From contig NZ_BBJS01000058.1 in assembly GCF_000739895.2 (NCBI RefSeq), forward strand, positions 1 through 64,000: a stretch of DNA of 64,000 nt, given 5' to 3'. This document shows, piece by piece, positions 38,254 to 47,743 of this stretch. Each line of letters starts with the position of its first letter. The first letter of the stretch is position 1. Position numbers and translations under genes: made by a program. This stretch comes from Sphingomonas paucimobilis NBRC 13935. Lineage in GTDB: Bacteria; Pseudomonadota; Alphaproteobacteria; Sphingomonadales; Sphingomonadaceae. The notes under the pieces were generated by a model. That model had not been told where the DNA came from and ran no database searches. It saw only the letters and a list, made by a program, of their open reading frames with translations.

Positions 38254-39453
38254 ATGCGGAACTCGTACATCTTTACCTCGGAATCGGTTTCCGAAGGTCA
38301 CCCCGACAAAGTCGCCGACCAGATCAGCGACGCGATCGTCGACCTGTTCCTGTCCAAGGACTCCGAAGCGCGCATCGCGTGCGAAACGCTGACCACCACC
38401 AACAAGGTCGTGCTGGCCGGTGAAATCCGCTGCAAGGGCGTGTTCGAGAACGACCAGTGGGCCGAGGGCGCGCTGGAAGAGATCGAGAAGACCGTGCGCG
38501 ATACCGTGAAGCGGATCGGTTATGAACAGTCGGGCTTCCACTGGGAGAATTTCGACTTCTCGAACAACCTGCACGCCCAGTCGGCGCACATCGCGATGGG
38601 CGTGGACGAGAGCGGCAACAAGGACGAAGGCGCCGGCGACCAGGGCATCATGTTCGGTTATGCGACCGACGAGACGCCCGGCCTGATGCCCGCCACCCTC
38701 TATTACAGCCACAAGATCCTGGAAAAGATGGCGGCCGACCGCCACTCCGGCGCGGCCCCCTTCCTGGAGCCGGACGCCAAGAGCCAGGTCACGCTGCAAT
38801 ATGAGAACGGCGTGCCTGTCCGCGCGACCGCGATCGTCGTGTCGACCCAGCACTCGGCAGACCTGTCGAACGAAGCGGGCCAGGCCAAGCTTCGCGATTA
38901 TGTGAAGTCGGTCCTGACCGACATCCTGCCCGAGGGCTGGCTGCCCGACGACAAGCAGATCTACGTCAACCCGACCGGCCTGTTCGAAATCGGTGGCCCG
39001 GACGGTGACGCTGGCCTGACCGGCCGCAAGATCATCGTCGACACCTATGGTGGTGCGGCTCCGCATGGCGGCGGTGCGTTCAGCGGCAAGGACCCGACCA
39101 AGGTCGACCGTTCGGCCGCCTATGTCGCGCGCTATCTCGCCAAGAACGTCGTCGCCGCAGGTCTGGCCAAGCGCTGCACCATCCAGCTCTCCTACGCGAT
39201 CGGCGTCGCCGAGCCGCTGTCGGTCTATGTCGACCTGCACGGCACCGGCCAGGTCGAGGAAGCCAAGCTGGAGGCGGCGCTGCCGAAGCTCGTCCGCCTG
39301 ACGCCGAAGGGCATTCGCGAGCATCTGAAGCTGAACGCGCCGATCTATTCCAAGACCGCCGCTTATGGTCACTTCGGCCGCGAAGCCGAAGGCGCGCTAT
39401 TCACCTGGGAAAAGACCGACCTGGTCGACCAGATCAAGGGCGCCGTCGCCTGA
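38254..39453 (+). CDS. metK: S-adenosylmethionine synthase
   Basis: Makes SAM from methionine and ATP. 399 aa, in line with about 384-400 for bacteria. Hallmarks: [20 protein letters not shown] at the N-terminus (catalytic His in GHPDK), the [12 protein letters not shown] nonapeptide-like motif, and [19 protein letters not shown] near the C-terminus. I start at [11 protein letters not shown] because GAGGACGGG directly precedes it; an ATG 12 bases upstream is less likely. The leader carries a perfect inverted repeat, and a strong terminator follows. Confidence 0.96.
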   Translation: MRNSYIFTSESVSEGHPDKVADQISDAIVDLFLSKDSEARIACETLTTTNKVVLAGEIRCKGVFENDQWAEGALEEIEKTVRDTVKRIGYEQSGFHWENFDFSNNLHAQSAHIAMGVDESGNKDEGAGDQGIMFGYATDETPGLMPATLYYSHKILEKMAADRHSGAAPFLEPDAKSQVTLQYENGVPVRATAIVVSTQHSADLSNEAGQAKLRDYVKSVLTDILPEGWLPDDKQIYVNPTGLFEIGGPDGDAGLTGRKIIVDTYGGAAPHGGGAFSGKDPTKVDRSAAYVARYLAKNVVAAGLAKRCTIQLSYAIGVAEPLSVYVDLHGTGQVEEAKLEAALPKLVRLTPKGIREHLKLNAPIYSKTAAYGHFGREAEGALFTWEKTDLVDQIKGAVA

Positions 39454-39475
39454 TCCTGTCGGACCGGTAAGCACA

Positions 39476-39515
39476 AACGCCCGTGCGGGGAGTCCCCTCG
39501 CACGGGCGTTTTTTA
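39476..39515 (+). terminator. Rho-independent terminator of metK
   Basis: ACGCCCGTGCG pairs with CGCACGGGCGT; the loop GGGAGTCCCCT can extend the stem. It is followed by TTTTTT, 23 bases after the metK stop. Confidence 0.95.
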
Positions 39516-39557
39516 TGCCCGCTCGTCTCACCTAGGATCGGGGGCGAGGATACAGGG

Positions 39558-39866
39558 ATGGCGGAACCGATTTGGGTGAATGATCGCGGCCAGGTTCTCC
39601 CTTGGGCGATACCGGCCGCGGCTATCCTGCGCTGGACGGCTTTCGCAGGCTGGCGGCGATCATCGTCTATTACCATGTCATCGGCCTTGCGGCCCATTTC
39701 CAGAACCTGGCTGGGCTATGGGCATCTGGCCGTCGTCCTGTTCTTCACACTCAGCGGCTTCCTATTGTATCTTACCTATCACGACCGGTTTCGGCGGGGC
39801 CTGTCGGCCGGCGCGTTCCTGACCCTGCGGCTTACCCTCGCGCCTCCCCCTGCACCTGGCCATGCG
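39558..39866 (+). pseudogene. Frameshifted and truncated acyltransferase-3 (OafA-like) relic
   Basis: Acyltransferase-3 similarity is spread over different frames. One frame reads YPALDGFRRLAAIIVYYHVIG (39623-39685), the family's N-terminal block with the catalytic-type His. Another reads GYGHLAVVLFFTLSGFLLY (39713-39769), the next block. A third may continue as RLPLHLAM near 39845. ATG 39558 behind CGAGGATACAGGG could be the ancestral start. At least two indels are needed to join the blocks, and only about 100 of the usual 350 or so residues remain before the convergent FNT gene. A genuine decayed gene is likely; sequencing error is the alternative. Confidence 0.72.
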
Positions 39867-40647
39867 CCAGCAGCGTGAACAGCCCCGCGCCGCCGACCAG
39901 ATTGCCGAGGATCGCCGGGATCAAGAGCCCGAAGAACGCCCGCGCCGCATCGACCTTGCCGGTGAACAGTAGCAGGAAGGTTTCGTCTGCACCGACGATC
40001 GAGTGGCTGAATCCGGCGATGGCGATGACATAGGTGATCGCCAGGATGATCCAGAAGGCCTGGGTCCGGCCATTGGGCAAGATCCAGGCAACCACCGCGA
40101 TCAGAAAGCCGGCCGGTATCGCGTTGACGAAGGTTTCCCACCCGCCCAGCGCGAGAATCCGCTCCGAAACGGCCAGCATCGATTCGCGGATTTCGGCATT
40201 GCCCAGCGCCCCGCCCGCGACCATGCCGGCGGCGAGCGCGGTGCCGATCAGATTGGCGAGCAGCACGATACCCCACAGCCGCAACGTCCGCCGCAACGCC
40301 CAGCCCGAGGGTTTGGTCACCAGCGGCAGCATCGCCGTGATCGTGCTTTCGGTGAAGAGCTGCATCCGCCCCAGGATCACGACGAGGAAACCGACCGGAT
40401 AGCCGAGCGCCGCGACCAGATTCCGCCACGGCGCATCGGGCAGGCCGGCATGAAGCGCGCCCTCGGCGATCAGTGACGAATGGATCGCGATCCCCGCCGC
40501 CAGCCCCGACCAGAACAGCGCGCCGGCCGGCCGATCCAGTTCCGCCTCCCCCGCCTCGCGCACCGCGCGGTGCAGTTCCTTGGCATCGGCGGCCTTTTGC
40601 GCCTCGCCCTCCTGCCCTTCATTTTGCGATTTGTCGTGTTCAGCCAT
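39832..40647 (-). CDS. Formate/nitrite transporter family protein (YfdC-like)
   Basis: 271-aa inner-membrane channel from ATG 40647 (MAEHDKSQNEG). A charged N-terminal tail of about 45 residues precedes six helices. Family features: LFTESTITAMLPLVT (P-N-LFTE-like pore motif), GNLVGGAGLFTLL at the end (GN-x2-GG motif) and the FSHSIVGADETF block. The extended N-terminus and central residues resemble the YfdC branch rather than FocA. Its 3' end overlaps the decayed acyltransferase remnant. Confidence 0.88.
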   Translation of the reverse strand: MAEHDKSQNEGQEGEAQKAADAKELHRAVREAGEAELDRPAGALFWSGLAAGIAIHSSLIAEGALHAGLPDAPWRNLVAALGYPVGFLVVILGRMQLFTESTITAMLPLVTKPSGWALRRTLRLWGIVLLANLIGTALAAGMVAGGALGNAEIRESMLAVSERILALGGWETFVNAIPAGFLIAVVAWILPNGRTQAFWIILAITYVIAIAGFSHSIVGADETFLLLFTGKVDAARAFFGLLIPAILGNLVGGAGLFTLLAHGQVQGEARG

Positions 40648-40709
40648 TGCACGCCAACGAGCGGACACACCCTTGGCTCCCACCCCCTGCCCAGGCTAAG
40701 GGCCCGGCG

Positions 40710-41390
40710 ATGAACGATCCGACGACGATCCGCCGCCTCTATGGCCGGCGACAGGGCCATAAGCTGCGCCAGGGCCAGGCCGCCTTGGTCGAAGACATGC
40801 TGCCGACGCTCAGCGTGCCCGAGGACGGGCCGCTCGATGCGATGCGGCTCTTCGGCGACGAGCGTCCGCTTCAGGTCGAAATCGGCTTTGGCGCGGGCGA
40901 GCATCTGGCGGGACAGGCCGAGGCGACACCGGGCACCGGCTTCATCGGCTGTGAACCGTTTCTGAACGGCGTTGTCGGGGCACTCGGCCATATCCGCGAC
41001 CGCGAATTGACCAATGTCCGCCTGCACATGGGCGACGCGCTGGAGGTGATCGAGCGGCTGCCCGATGCCAGCTTGACCCGCGTCTATCTGCTCCACCCCG
41101 ATCCCTGGCCCAAGGCCCGCCATGCCAAGCGGCGGATGATGAACCATGGCCCGCTCGACACGATCGCGCGCAAGCTGAAGTCGGGCGGCGAGTTCCGGCT
41201 GGGCACCGACGACCCGACCTATTGCCACTGGTCGATGATGATCATGAACGCGCGCCAGGATTTCGTCTGGCAGGCCCGCACCCCCGCCGATTTCCTCACC
41301 CGCCCCGCCGGTTGGCCGGAAACCCGCTATGAGCGCAAGGCGCGCCGTCAGGGGCATGAGGTGTGGTATTTCCGGTATATCCGGCAGTGA
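40710..41390 (+). CDS. trmB: tRNA (guanine-N7-)-methyltransferase
   Basis: Methylates G46 of tRNA with SAM. The 226-aa protein has the SAM-binding EIGFGAGEHLAGQA motif, FIGCEPFLNGV, and the catalytic LLHPDPWPKARHAKRRMM block unique to TrmB. Start is MNDPTTIRRLYGRRQGHKL at 40710, matching the family N-terminus; the frame is open upstream across the intergenic and FNT region. Confidence 0.95.
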   Translation: MNDPTTIRRLYGRRQGHKLRQGQAALVEDMLPTLSVPEDGPLDAMRLFGDERPLQVEIGFGAGEHLAGQAEATPGTGFIGCEPFLNGVVGALGHIRDRELTNVRLHMGDALEVIERLPDASLTRVYLLHPDPWPKARHAKRRMMNHGPLDTIARKLKSGGEFRLGTDDPTYCHWSMMIMNARQDFVWQARTPADFLTRPAGWPETRYERKARRQGHEVWYFRYIRQ

Positions 41391-41405
41391 CCGACTGATA
41401 TCGGC

Positions 41406-41591
41406 TCAAGGACGACACTCCATCCGGACGGGCGCCATGGGCGTGGTGCCGCCCAGATTGCGTCGTGCCATTTCCGCCAGGATGACGTCGCGATCGTCTT
41501 GGTCGGACGTTTCCTGGACGAGGGCGAAGGCCTCCAACAATGTTGCGTCGTCCATATATTCGATCAGATCGGGGTCGAGCATCGGGTTCAC
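41406..41591 (-). CDS. Small acidic protein of unknown function
   Basis: 61-aa minus-strand frame with GTG start at 41591 and a strong GGGAGG ribosome site 7 bases upstream. The sequence MNPMLDPDLIEYMDDATLLEAF is acidic and helical, followed by DDRDVILAEMARRNLGG. No family recognised. Independent support is the good ribosome site and position between two plus-strand genes. Confidence 0.55.
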   Translation of the reverse strand: MNPMLDPDLIEYMDDATLLEAFALVQETSDQDDRDVILAEMARRNLGGTTPMAPVRMECRP

Positions 41592-41703
41592 CGCGAATCC
41601 TCCCAGCCTATTTTATCAACCTATAACAAGCGGCTCGCGCTCGGGTTGCCAAAGGCGGTCGCGTGGACCTAATCGCAGGCGCGACGGGATTGAGGGCAAG
41701 ACG

Positions 41704-42159
41704 ATGGTCGACGATAGCTGGGGCGTCACGCCGCCGCGTGGCGGACTGCGCATCCGCACCAATGACAGCCTGGAGGAACGCGCCGCCGCGCGCGCCAAGG
41801 CTAGGCAGGAGCGCGAAGGCCAGCGCTCTGCGATCATGGCCGACCGGATGGAGGCACGCGCCGCCAACCGGCTGCGCGAGACGGCGGCACGCGAGGCCGA
41901 ACGGGCGGCGCGCCGCGACGCCGAAACGGCCGCCGCCGCACGCGATCCCCATGCCGCCGCCGCCAAGCGCCACCGCACCTCCGGCCGCAAGGATGTGGTG
42001 CGCGAACAACGCGACACGCGTGGTTATACGACCCTGGTCGATGAGGGGCGGATACGCGAACTCGCCAAACGCGGTGCCTCGCTTGCCGGGCTGGCCAGCG
42101 CATTCGGCATATCGCAGCAGGAGATCGAGACGATCCTCGCCGCCACCGACGCGGAATAA
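41704..42159 (+). CDS. Charged helical protein of unknown function
   Basis: 151-aa protein from ATG 41704 (GAGGG ribosome site 8 bases before). Residues 25-95 are an Arg/Ala/Glu-rich long helix (EERAAARAKARQEREGQRSA) that may form a coiled coil. The C-terminal 40 residues (GRIRELAKRGASLAGLASAF followed by GISQQEIETIL) look like a helix-turn-helix-like module. A DNA-binding or structural role is possible; nothing more can be said. Confidence 0.7.
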   Translation: MVDDSWGVTPPRGGLRIRTNDSLEERAAARAKARQEREGQRSAIMADRMEARAANRLRETAAREAERAARRDAETAAAARDPHAAAAKRHRTSGRKDVVREQRDTRGYTTLVDEGRIRELAKRGASLAGLASAFGISQQEIETILAATDAE

Positions 42160-42240
42160 CCGCTGCGGGACAGGATCGGGGTGCCCCGCGCCATATCCCC
42201 CCTTGTCGCGACGCGACGGGCACGCCACCATTTGGCCACC

Positions 42241-42693
42241 ATGCCGACCTTGCCCGCCGTCACCACCATCGCCCAGACGATCCAATTGTCGCTTGCCCCG
42301 GTCTTCATGCTGGCGGCGATCGGGCAGTTGCTCAACGTGCTCGCCGGGCGACTGGCGCGCGTGATCGACCGCGCCCGGGCGCTCGAGCTGATGATCCACA
42401 AGATCGACCACGGCCCCGACCTGATGCGTCACAAATGGGAGTTGCGGCTGCTCGATCGGCGCATGTCGATCATCAATGCGGCGCTGTTGATGGCGGTGTC
42501 GAGCGCGGTGATGGCGTGCATCGTCATCGCGGTGCTGTTCATCGCCAATATCGGCAAATATCATTTCGGTACTTGGATCGCGATCGCCTTCATCCTGTCG
42601 GTCAGCCTGTTGATTCTCTGCCTGGTCGCTTTCACCGTGGAGGTGCGGATTTCGCTGCGTGCCATTCATGTCCGCAAGGAAATCCTGGATTGA
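42241..42693 (+). CDS. DUF2721 family membrane protein
   Basis: 150-aa protein from ATG 42241 with three membrane helices (about 13-33, 78-100, 110-132). The TIQLSLAPVFMLAAIGQLLN block and the VLAGRLARVIDRAR block that follows it match DUF2721. Function unknown. Its stop overlaps the TTG start of the next gene (TTGA), suggesting an operon of two small membrane proteins. Confidence 0.85.
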   Translation: MPTLPAVTTIAQTIQLSLAPVFMLAAIGQLLNVLAGRLARVIDRARALELMIHKIDHGPDLMRHKWELRLLDRRMSIINAALLMAVSSAVMACIVIAVLFIANIGKYHFGTWIAIAFILSVSLLILCLVAFTVEVRISLRAIHVRKEILD

Positions 42694-43091
42694 GCGCGTC
42701 GCTTCGTGAGCGCCGCGCCCTGCAGGCGGTGGTTGCCATCGCCTGTCTGGTGCCACTATCGATCGGAGGGATCAGCGTCGTGCTGGGTCCGCGCTGGCTG
42801 GGCCATCCGCCGATCGTGCCCACCGATCTGGACAGCCAGTTCCGCTATGTCTCCGGCATTTTCCTGGGGCTGGGCCTCGCCTTCGTCACATGCATCCCGG
42901 CGATCGAACGCAAGGGCGCGCGGTTCCACCTATTGGGTCTGCTGGTCGTGGCGGGAGGGCTGGCACGTCTCACCTCTTGGATGGTGGAGGGCGCGCCCTC
43001 CACGGGACATCAGTTCGGACTGGTGATGGAACTGGGTGTCGTCCCGCTTCTTATGCTGTGGCAGATGCGGGTCGCCCGGCTTTCGCGCTGA
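42690..43091 (+). CDS. DUF4345-like small membrane protein
   Basis: 133-aa protein with four membrane helices. The sequence LGPRWLGHPPIVPTDLDSQF followed by RYVSGIFLGLGLAF, and GLARLTSWMVEGAPSTGH, resemble DUF4345 proteins. The likely start is TTG 42690, overlapping the upstream stop by 3 bases; no ATG lies early enough to keep the first helix. Function unknown. Confidence 0.8.
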   Translation: MSASLRERRALQAVVAIACLVPLSIGGISVVLGPRWLGHPPIVPTDLDSQFRYVSGIFLGLGLAFVTCIPAIERKGARFHLLGLLVVAGGLARLTSWMVEGAPSTGHQFGLVMELGVVPLLMLWQMRVARLSR

Positions 43092-43177
43092 CGCCAGGAG
43101 CAGATGATGGATATGTCCGACACGGTCCTTGGGGCCGCCAGCGTCTGCCACCCGGCGGATAAGGGCATGGCGAGCGC

Positions 43178-44353
43178 ATGAAAGCCGTCCGCCTGATCGC
43201 CAAGACCCTTGCACTTCTCGTCATCCTGATCGGGCTCGCCGCCACGATCGTCCCGCATTATCTCGACCGTCTCTATTATGAAGGGCCCGAAAGCGGCCAT
43301 TATGACGGCGAGCGCTTCTTCAACCCCGACGGCGATGCCGACACGCTCCGCATACCGCGTGCCGGTGGGCGAGGCGGTTTTCTCTGGCGGCAATTGACCG
43401 GCGATGACGGGCGGCCGGCCTGGCCGGACCATGTCGCGGTCCACCCCTCGCGTCCGGCGGCGCGCGTAACGGGCGATGCCATGGTCGCGACCTGGATCGG
43501 CCATGCTACGGTGCTGGTGCAGACCCAAGGCCTCAACATCCTGACCGACCCCATCTATGCCGAGCGGGCGGGACCGTTCGGCTTCGGTCCCAAGCGGGTC
43601 GCGCAACCGGGCGTGGCGTTCGACGACCTGCCCAAGATCGACCTCGTGCTGATCAGCCATAATCATTATGATCACCTCGATCAGGCGACGCTGAAGAAGC
43701 TCTGGCAGCGCGACAGGCCGCTGATCGTCACCAGCCTGGGTAATGACAGCGTGATCGGTCAGGTGGGCGTGCCCGCCACCGCGCTTGATTGGGGACGCGA
43801 ACGGGTGATCCGGCCGGGCGTGTCGGTGGTCGTCACGCGCAACCATCATTGGGGTAGCCGCTGGTTCGCCGATCGCAACCGGGCACTCTGGTCGAGTTTC
43901 GTGGTCAAGCTGCCCGGCGGCAACATCTTCTTCGCGGGCGACACCGGCATGGGCGATGGCCGCTGGCCCGCCGAGGCGGCTAGGCTGGGGCCCGTCCGCC
44001 TGGCGCTGCTGCCGATCGGCGCGTTCCGCTTCGTCCCCGGCCAGATGGCGGCGGGCAGCCATATCGGGCCACCGCAAGCCGTGCAGATCTTCGAGCGGCT
44101 GGGCGCTTCAACCGCGATCCCCATTCATTGGGGAACGTTCCGTCTCTCCTATGAGGCCTATGACACGCCGCCCAAGCTGCTCGATGCGGCGATGCGCGGT
44201 TCGAAGGCACGAGCAGGTGCGCGGTTCGCGGCGATAAAATTGGGCCAGCCCGTATCGATCGGTCCTGTAATGGCGCGGCCAGTATCGGGGCAAACCGACG
44301 ATGCCACGATGCGTCACTGCCTTGACACGCCGCAGGTCCGCCGACTTCGGTAA
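43178..44353 (+). CDS. MBL-fold metallohydrolase (NAPE-PLD/UlaG-like), membrane-anchored
   Basis: 391-aa protein with an N-terminal hydrophobic anchor (about 6-27) and a metallo-beta-lactamase fold: ATWIGHATVLVQTQG start, the metal motif SHNHYDHLD, FAGDTGMGDG and the distal His in IPIHWGTF. The N-terminal NPDGDAD region and the WIGHAT block resemble phospholipase-D-type N-acylphosphatidylethanolamine hydrolases. Substrate unproven. The AT-rich gap after it precedes an orphan gene. Confidence 0.85.
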   Translation: MKAVRLIAKTLALLVILIGLAATIVPHYLDRLYYEGPESGHYDGERFFNPDGDADTLRIPRAGGRGGFLWRQLTGDDGRPAWPDHVAVHPSRPAARVTGDAMVATWIGHATVLVQTQGLNILTDPIYAERAGPFGFGPKRVAQPGVAFDDLPKIDLVLISHNHYDHLDQATLKKLWQRDRPLIVTSLGNDSVIGQVGVPATALDWGRERVIRPGVSVVVTRNHHWGSRWFADRNRALWSSFVVKLPGGNIFFAGDTGMGDGRWPAEAARLGPVRLALLPIGAFRFVPGQMAAGSHIGPPQAVQIFERLGASTAIPIHWGTFRLSYEAYDTPPKLLDAAMRGSKARAGARFAAIKLGQPVSIGPVMARPVSGQTDDATMRHCLDTPQVRRLR

Positions 44354-44435
44354 TAACATTCAACACCTTCTCAGTGCTGTCATGCAACATCCGAAAGGGA
44401 TGATATTTCGGATGAAACTGTTTTATGACATCGAA

Positions 44436-44463
44436 GACTCACCATACTGAGTCACAGTATAAA
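44436..44463 (+). promoter_or_regulatory. Possible promoter with inverted repeat upstream of orphan gene
   Basis: GACTCA (44436-44441) and TGAGTC (44448-44453) form an inverted repeat with a 6-base spacer, ending 4 bases before TATAAA (44458-44463), a good -10. No strong -35 is seen, as expected for an activated promoter. The orphan gene starts 38 bases downstream. Confidence 0.35.
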
Positions 44464-44501
44464 TCCCGCGCCAGAAGGATTCTAGTTGAGGGAGAAAAAT
44501 C

Positions 44502-44861
44502 ATGACGACATACGCATTCAGCGAAGAAAAGGCGCAGGCTGTCCTCGATATTTTCGAGAAGCATGACGAACTGCTGACCCAGCGCAGCCAGGACATGGAG
44601 GGTGTCGACCTCGCCGCCAGCGGTGAGCTTTCTGTTCGTTCCGAATGTATCAGCGTCGCCGTGCAAAACCATCAGATCTGCCTCAAGCTGCCGCTCGGCT
44701 TTGGCAGCATTTGCCTACCCATTCCGACGCCCTTTCCCGATGGCACCGCTGCCCAAGCCTGTCTCGACATTTGCACGACCTGGAAAATTCCCACCGGCGT
44801 CAAGATCACCATTTCGATCGCCGGCCATGTCGTCCTGACCAAGGTCATTGGCAAATGCTGA
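44502..44861 (+). CDS. Orphan 119-aa Cys-containing protein
   Basis: Cytoplasmic-looking small protein with a GAGGGAG ribosome site and ATG 44502. The N-terminal 50 residues are acidic and helical (SEEKAQAVLDIFEKHDELLT); the rest is beta-strand-like with six Cys (SECISV, HQICLK, GSICLP, QACLDICTTW, GKC). No signal peptide and no recognised family. The gene lies in an AT-rich pocket and has its own candidate promoter and hairpin, so it is an independent unit. Confidence 0.72.
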   Translation: MTTYAFSEEKAQAVLDIFEKHDELLTQRSQDMEGVDLAASGELSVRSECISVAVQNHQICLKLPLGFGSICLPIPTPFPDGTAAQACLDICTTWKIPTGVKITISIAGHVVLTKVIGKC

Positions 44862-44871
44862 TGTGAGTAGG

Positions 44872-44899
44872 GGCCGGCCCCACCGGGCCGGCTCATCTT
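44872..44899 (+). terminator. Hairpin after orphan gene, probable terminator
   Basis: GCCGGCCC (44873-44880) pairs with GGGCCGGC (44885-44892) and is followed by TCATCTT. The T-run is weak. Confidence 0.55.
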
Positions 44900-44956
44900 G
44901 AATCTGTGGATTTCCATGGGGTGACGAAACGGGAACAGATACCCATATTCGCTTCC

Positions 44957-47149
44957 ATGGCGATCCAGATCCGCACCACCCTCGACGAGCCCGAAACCGG
45001 GGTCAGCTTCATCCCCCACCGCCCGTCGCGCCCCGAAAAGGCCGAAGGGGGCAAGCGGTTCGAACTGGTGACGGATTACACCGCCAGCGGCGACCAGCCC
45101 GCCGCGATCCGCGAACTGACCGCCGCCGCGCGTGCGGGCGACAAGGATCAGGTGCTTCTCGGCGTCACCGGCTCAGGCAAGACCTTCACCATGGCCAAGG
45201 TGATCGAGGAATTGCAGCGCCCTGCCCTCATCCTCGCGCCCAACAAGATTCTGGCGGCGCAGTTGTACGGGGAGTTCAAGAACTTCTTCCCGAACAACGC
45301 GGTCGAATATTTCGTCAGCTATTACGACTATTACCAGCCCGAGGCCTATGTGCCCCGGTCGGACACGTACATCGAGAAGGAAAGCTCGATCAATGAGTCG
45401 ATCGACCGGATGCGCCACTCGGCGACACGTGCGCTGCTGGAGCGCGACGACGTGATCATCGTCGCCTCGGTGTCGTGCCTCTATGGTATCGGTTCGGTCG
45501 AGACCTATTCAGCGATGATCTTCGACCTAAAAAAGGGCCAGAGCGTCGATCAGCGCGAGATCATCCGCAAGCTCGTTGCACTCCAATATAAGCGCAACGA
45601 CGCCGCCTTCATGCGCGGCAATTTCCGGGTGAAGGGCGACAATCTCGAAATCTTCCCGTCGCACTATGAGGACTCCGCCTGGCGCGTGTCCTTCTTCGGC
45701 GACGAGATCGAGGAGATCGTCGAGTTCGATCCGCTGACCGGCAAGAAGGTCGCGCATCTCAACTCGGTGCGCATCTACGCCAACAGCCATTATGTGACCC
45801 CCGGCCCGACGATGAAGCAGGCGGTCGAGGCGATCAAATTCGAGCTGACCGAGCGTCTGAAAGAGCTGGAGGCCGAAGGGAAATTGCTGGAACGCCAGCG
45901 GCTGGAGCAGCGGACCAATTTCGATCTGGAGATGATCGCGGCGACCGGCAGCTGCAACGGGATCGAGAATTACAGCCGCTTCCTGACCGGCCGCCTGCCC
46001 GGCGAGCCGCCACCCACCTTGTTCGAGTATTTACCCGAAAACGCGGTGCTGTTCGTCGACGAGAGCCATGTGACCATCGGCCAGATCAACGGCATGTCGC
46101 GTGGCGACCATCGGCGCAAGATCACGCTGGCCGAGTACGGCTTCCGTCTGCCCTCCGCGATCGACAACCGGCCGCTGCGGTTCAACGAATGGGACGCGAT
46201 GCGCCCGCAGACGGTCAGCGTCTCGGCCACGCCCGGCAATTGGGAGATGGAGCAGACCGGCGGCGTCTTCGTCGAACAGGTCATCCGCCCCACCGGACTG
46301 ATCGACCCGCCGGTCGAGATCAAGCCGGTCGAGGAGCAGGTGCAGGACCTGATCATCGAGGCGCGCAAGACGACCGAACTCGGCTATCGCACCCTTGTCA
46401 CCACGCTGACCAAGCGGATGGCGGAGGACCTGACCGAATATATGCACGAGGCGGGGATCAAGGTCCGCTACATGCACTCCGACGTCGAGACGCTGGAGCG
46501 TATCGAGCTGATCCGCGACTTGCGGCTGGGCGTCTATGACGTGCTGATCGGCATCAACCTGCTGCGCGAGGGGTTGGACATTCCCGAGTGCGGGCTGGTC
46601 GCGATCCTCGACGCCGACAAGGAGGGGTTCCTGCGCTCGGAGACGTCGCTGATCCAGACGATCGGGCGCGCGGCGCGCAACGTCGATGGCCGCGTGATCC
46701 TCTACGCCGACCGGATCACCGGGTCGATGGAACGGGCGATGTCGGAGACGTCACGGCGTCGCGAGAAGCAGATGGCCTATAACACCGAGCATGGCATCAC
46801 GCCCCAGACGATCCGCCGCCAGATCGGCGACATCATCGCGCATGTGGCGTCGGGCGATCAGGTGACGGTACCGATCGACGAGGACCGTCCGCACATGGTC
46901 GGCCATAATCTGCGCGCCTATATCGAGGAACTCGAGAAGAAGATGCGCAAGGCCGCCGCGGACCTCGAATTCGAGGAAGCGGGCCGGTTGCGCGACGAGA
47001 TTCGGCAATTGGAGAATGAGGAACTCGGCCTGCCCGTCCATGAGCAGAAGGCGCCGATCATGGGCCGCTCGAACGAGGGCAAGCCGGGTACGCGCAAGAC
47101 GCGATTCGGGAAGAGCAAGAAGTTCGCGAGCGGGCGCAAGGCGAACTGA
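44957..47149 (+). CDS. uvrB: Excinuclease ABC subunit B
   Basis: Helicase-like damage-verification subunit of nucleotide excision repair. 730 aa. Walker [11 protein letters not shown], the beta-hairpin region [29 protein letters not shown] (DESH box) and motif VI-type QTIGRAARN are all present. The C-terminal UVR motif that contacts UvrC is at about 655-690 ([20 protein letters not shown]). Start [11 protein letters not shown] at 44957 is favoured; 17 in-frame upstream codons lack family similarity. Confidence 0.96.
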   Translation: MAIQIRTTLDEPETGVSFIPHRPSRPEKAEGGKRFELVTDYTASGDQPAAIRELTAAARAGDKDQVLLGVTGSGKTFTMAKVIEELQRPALILAPNKILAAQLYGEFKNFFPNNAVEYFVSYYDYYQPEAYVPRSDTYIEKESSINESIDRMRHSATRALLERDDVIIVASVSCLYGIGSVETYSAMIFDLKKGQSVDQREIIRKLVALQYKRNDAAFMRGNFRVKGDNLEIFPSHYEDSAWRVSFFGDEIEEIVEFDPLTGKKVAHLNSVRIYANSHYVTPGPTMKQAVEAIKFELTERLKELEAEGKLLERQRLEQRTNFDLEMIAATGSCNGIENYSRFLTGRLPGEPPPTLFEYLPENAVLFVDESHVTIGQINGMSRGDHRRKITLAEYGFRLPSAIDNRPLRFNEWDAMRPQTVSVSATPGNWEMEQTGGVFVEQVIRPTGLIDPPVEIKPVEEQVQDLIIEARKTTELGYRTLVTTLTKRMAEDLTEYMHEAGIKVRYMHSDVETLERIELIRDLRLGVYDVLIGINLLREGLDIPECGLVAILDADKEGFLRSETSLIQTIGRAARNVDGRVILYADRITGSMERAMSETSRRREKQMAYNTEHGITPQTIRRQIGDIIAHVASGDQVTVPIDEDRPHMVGHNLRAYIEELEKKMRKAAADLEFEEAGRLRDEIRQLENEELGLPVHEQKAPIMGRSNEGKPGTRKTRFGKSKKFASGRKAN

Positions 47150-47158
47150 CGCCGGTCT

Positions 47159-47242
47159 GTCATTGCGAGCGGAGCGAAGCAATCCAGGGCCACGGGTCCA
47201 GACGCTTTGGATTGCCGCGTCGCTTCGCTCCTCGCAATGACG
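47159..47242. repeat. Inverted repeat with cattgcgagcggagcgaagc arms
   Basis: Arm cattgcgagcggagcgaagc (47161-47180), then aatcc, faces ggattgccgcg...gcttcgctcctcgcaatg (47209-47239). This is a fourth intergenic repeat family, located between uvrB and the convergent PRC-barrel gene, where it may serve as a transcript end. Confidence 0.75.
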
Positions 47243-47244
47243 TG

Positions 47245-47616
47245 TTATCCCAGGTCAAGATTCTCCGTCGTTACGCCATAATAGCCCGCGACCCGGTCGG
47301 CATAGGCTTGGTCGAACACTGGCGCATTGTTCGCCCAGCTCGGGCCGCCCTCCAGCAGGCGGCGATCGACGGTGATGACATATTGGTCGTTCACCGGATC
47401 GAACTGCAACAGGCTGAACGGCACCGGATAGAAGCTTTTGCCCATGCCCAGAAAGCCCCCCAGCGCCAGCACCGCATGAGTGGCACGCCCCGAGCGCTTG
47501 TGGACCATGAAGGCATGGACGCTACCGATCGAGTCGCCGTCCCGACTTTCCAGCTTCAACGTTCCGGAAACATTGGACTGGACGAGGATCAGGGTGGGGG
47601 TGTCGTGATCAGCCAT
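47245..47616 (-). CDS. PRC-barrel domain protein
   Basis: 123-aa protein with one PRC-barrel domain: LESRDGDSIGSVHAFMVHKR, then the barrel core ATHAVLALGGFLGMGKSFYP and PVPFSLLQFD. Short acidic tail. PRC-barrel proteins act in RNA processing or as photosynthetic/membrane-associated factors; this stand-alone type is unassigned. A GGAGGTTAATT ribosome site precedes ATG 47616. Confidence 0.85.
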   Translation of the reverse strand: MADHDTPTLILVQSNVSGTLKLESRDGDSIGSVHAFMVHKRSGRATHAVLALGGFLGMGKSFYPVPFSLLQFDPVNDQYVITVDRRLLEGGPSWANNAPVFDQAYADRVAGYYGVTTENLDLG

Positions 47617-47743
47617 AATTAACCTCCGTTTAGACGGATGAACCCGTTACCCTGAGCCCAGGTTCCGATGCCCGCCGCCCCGGCACGGCCCGTCGCAGCA
47701 CGGGGTTGAGCACGGCACGCCGCTCGCCCATAGGCTGGGCGCG

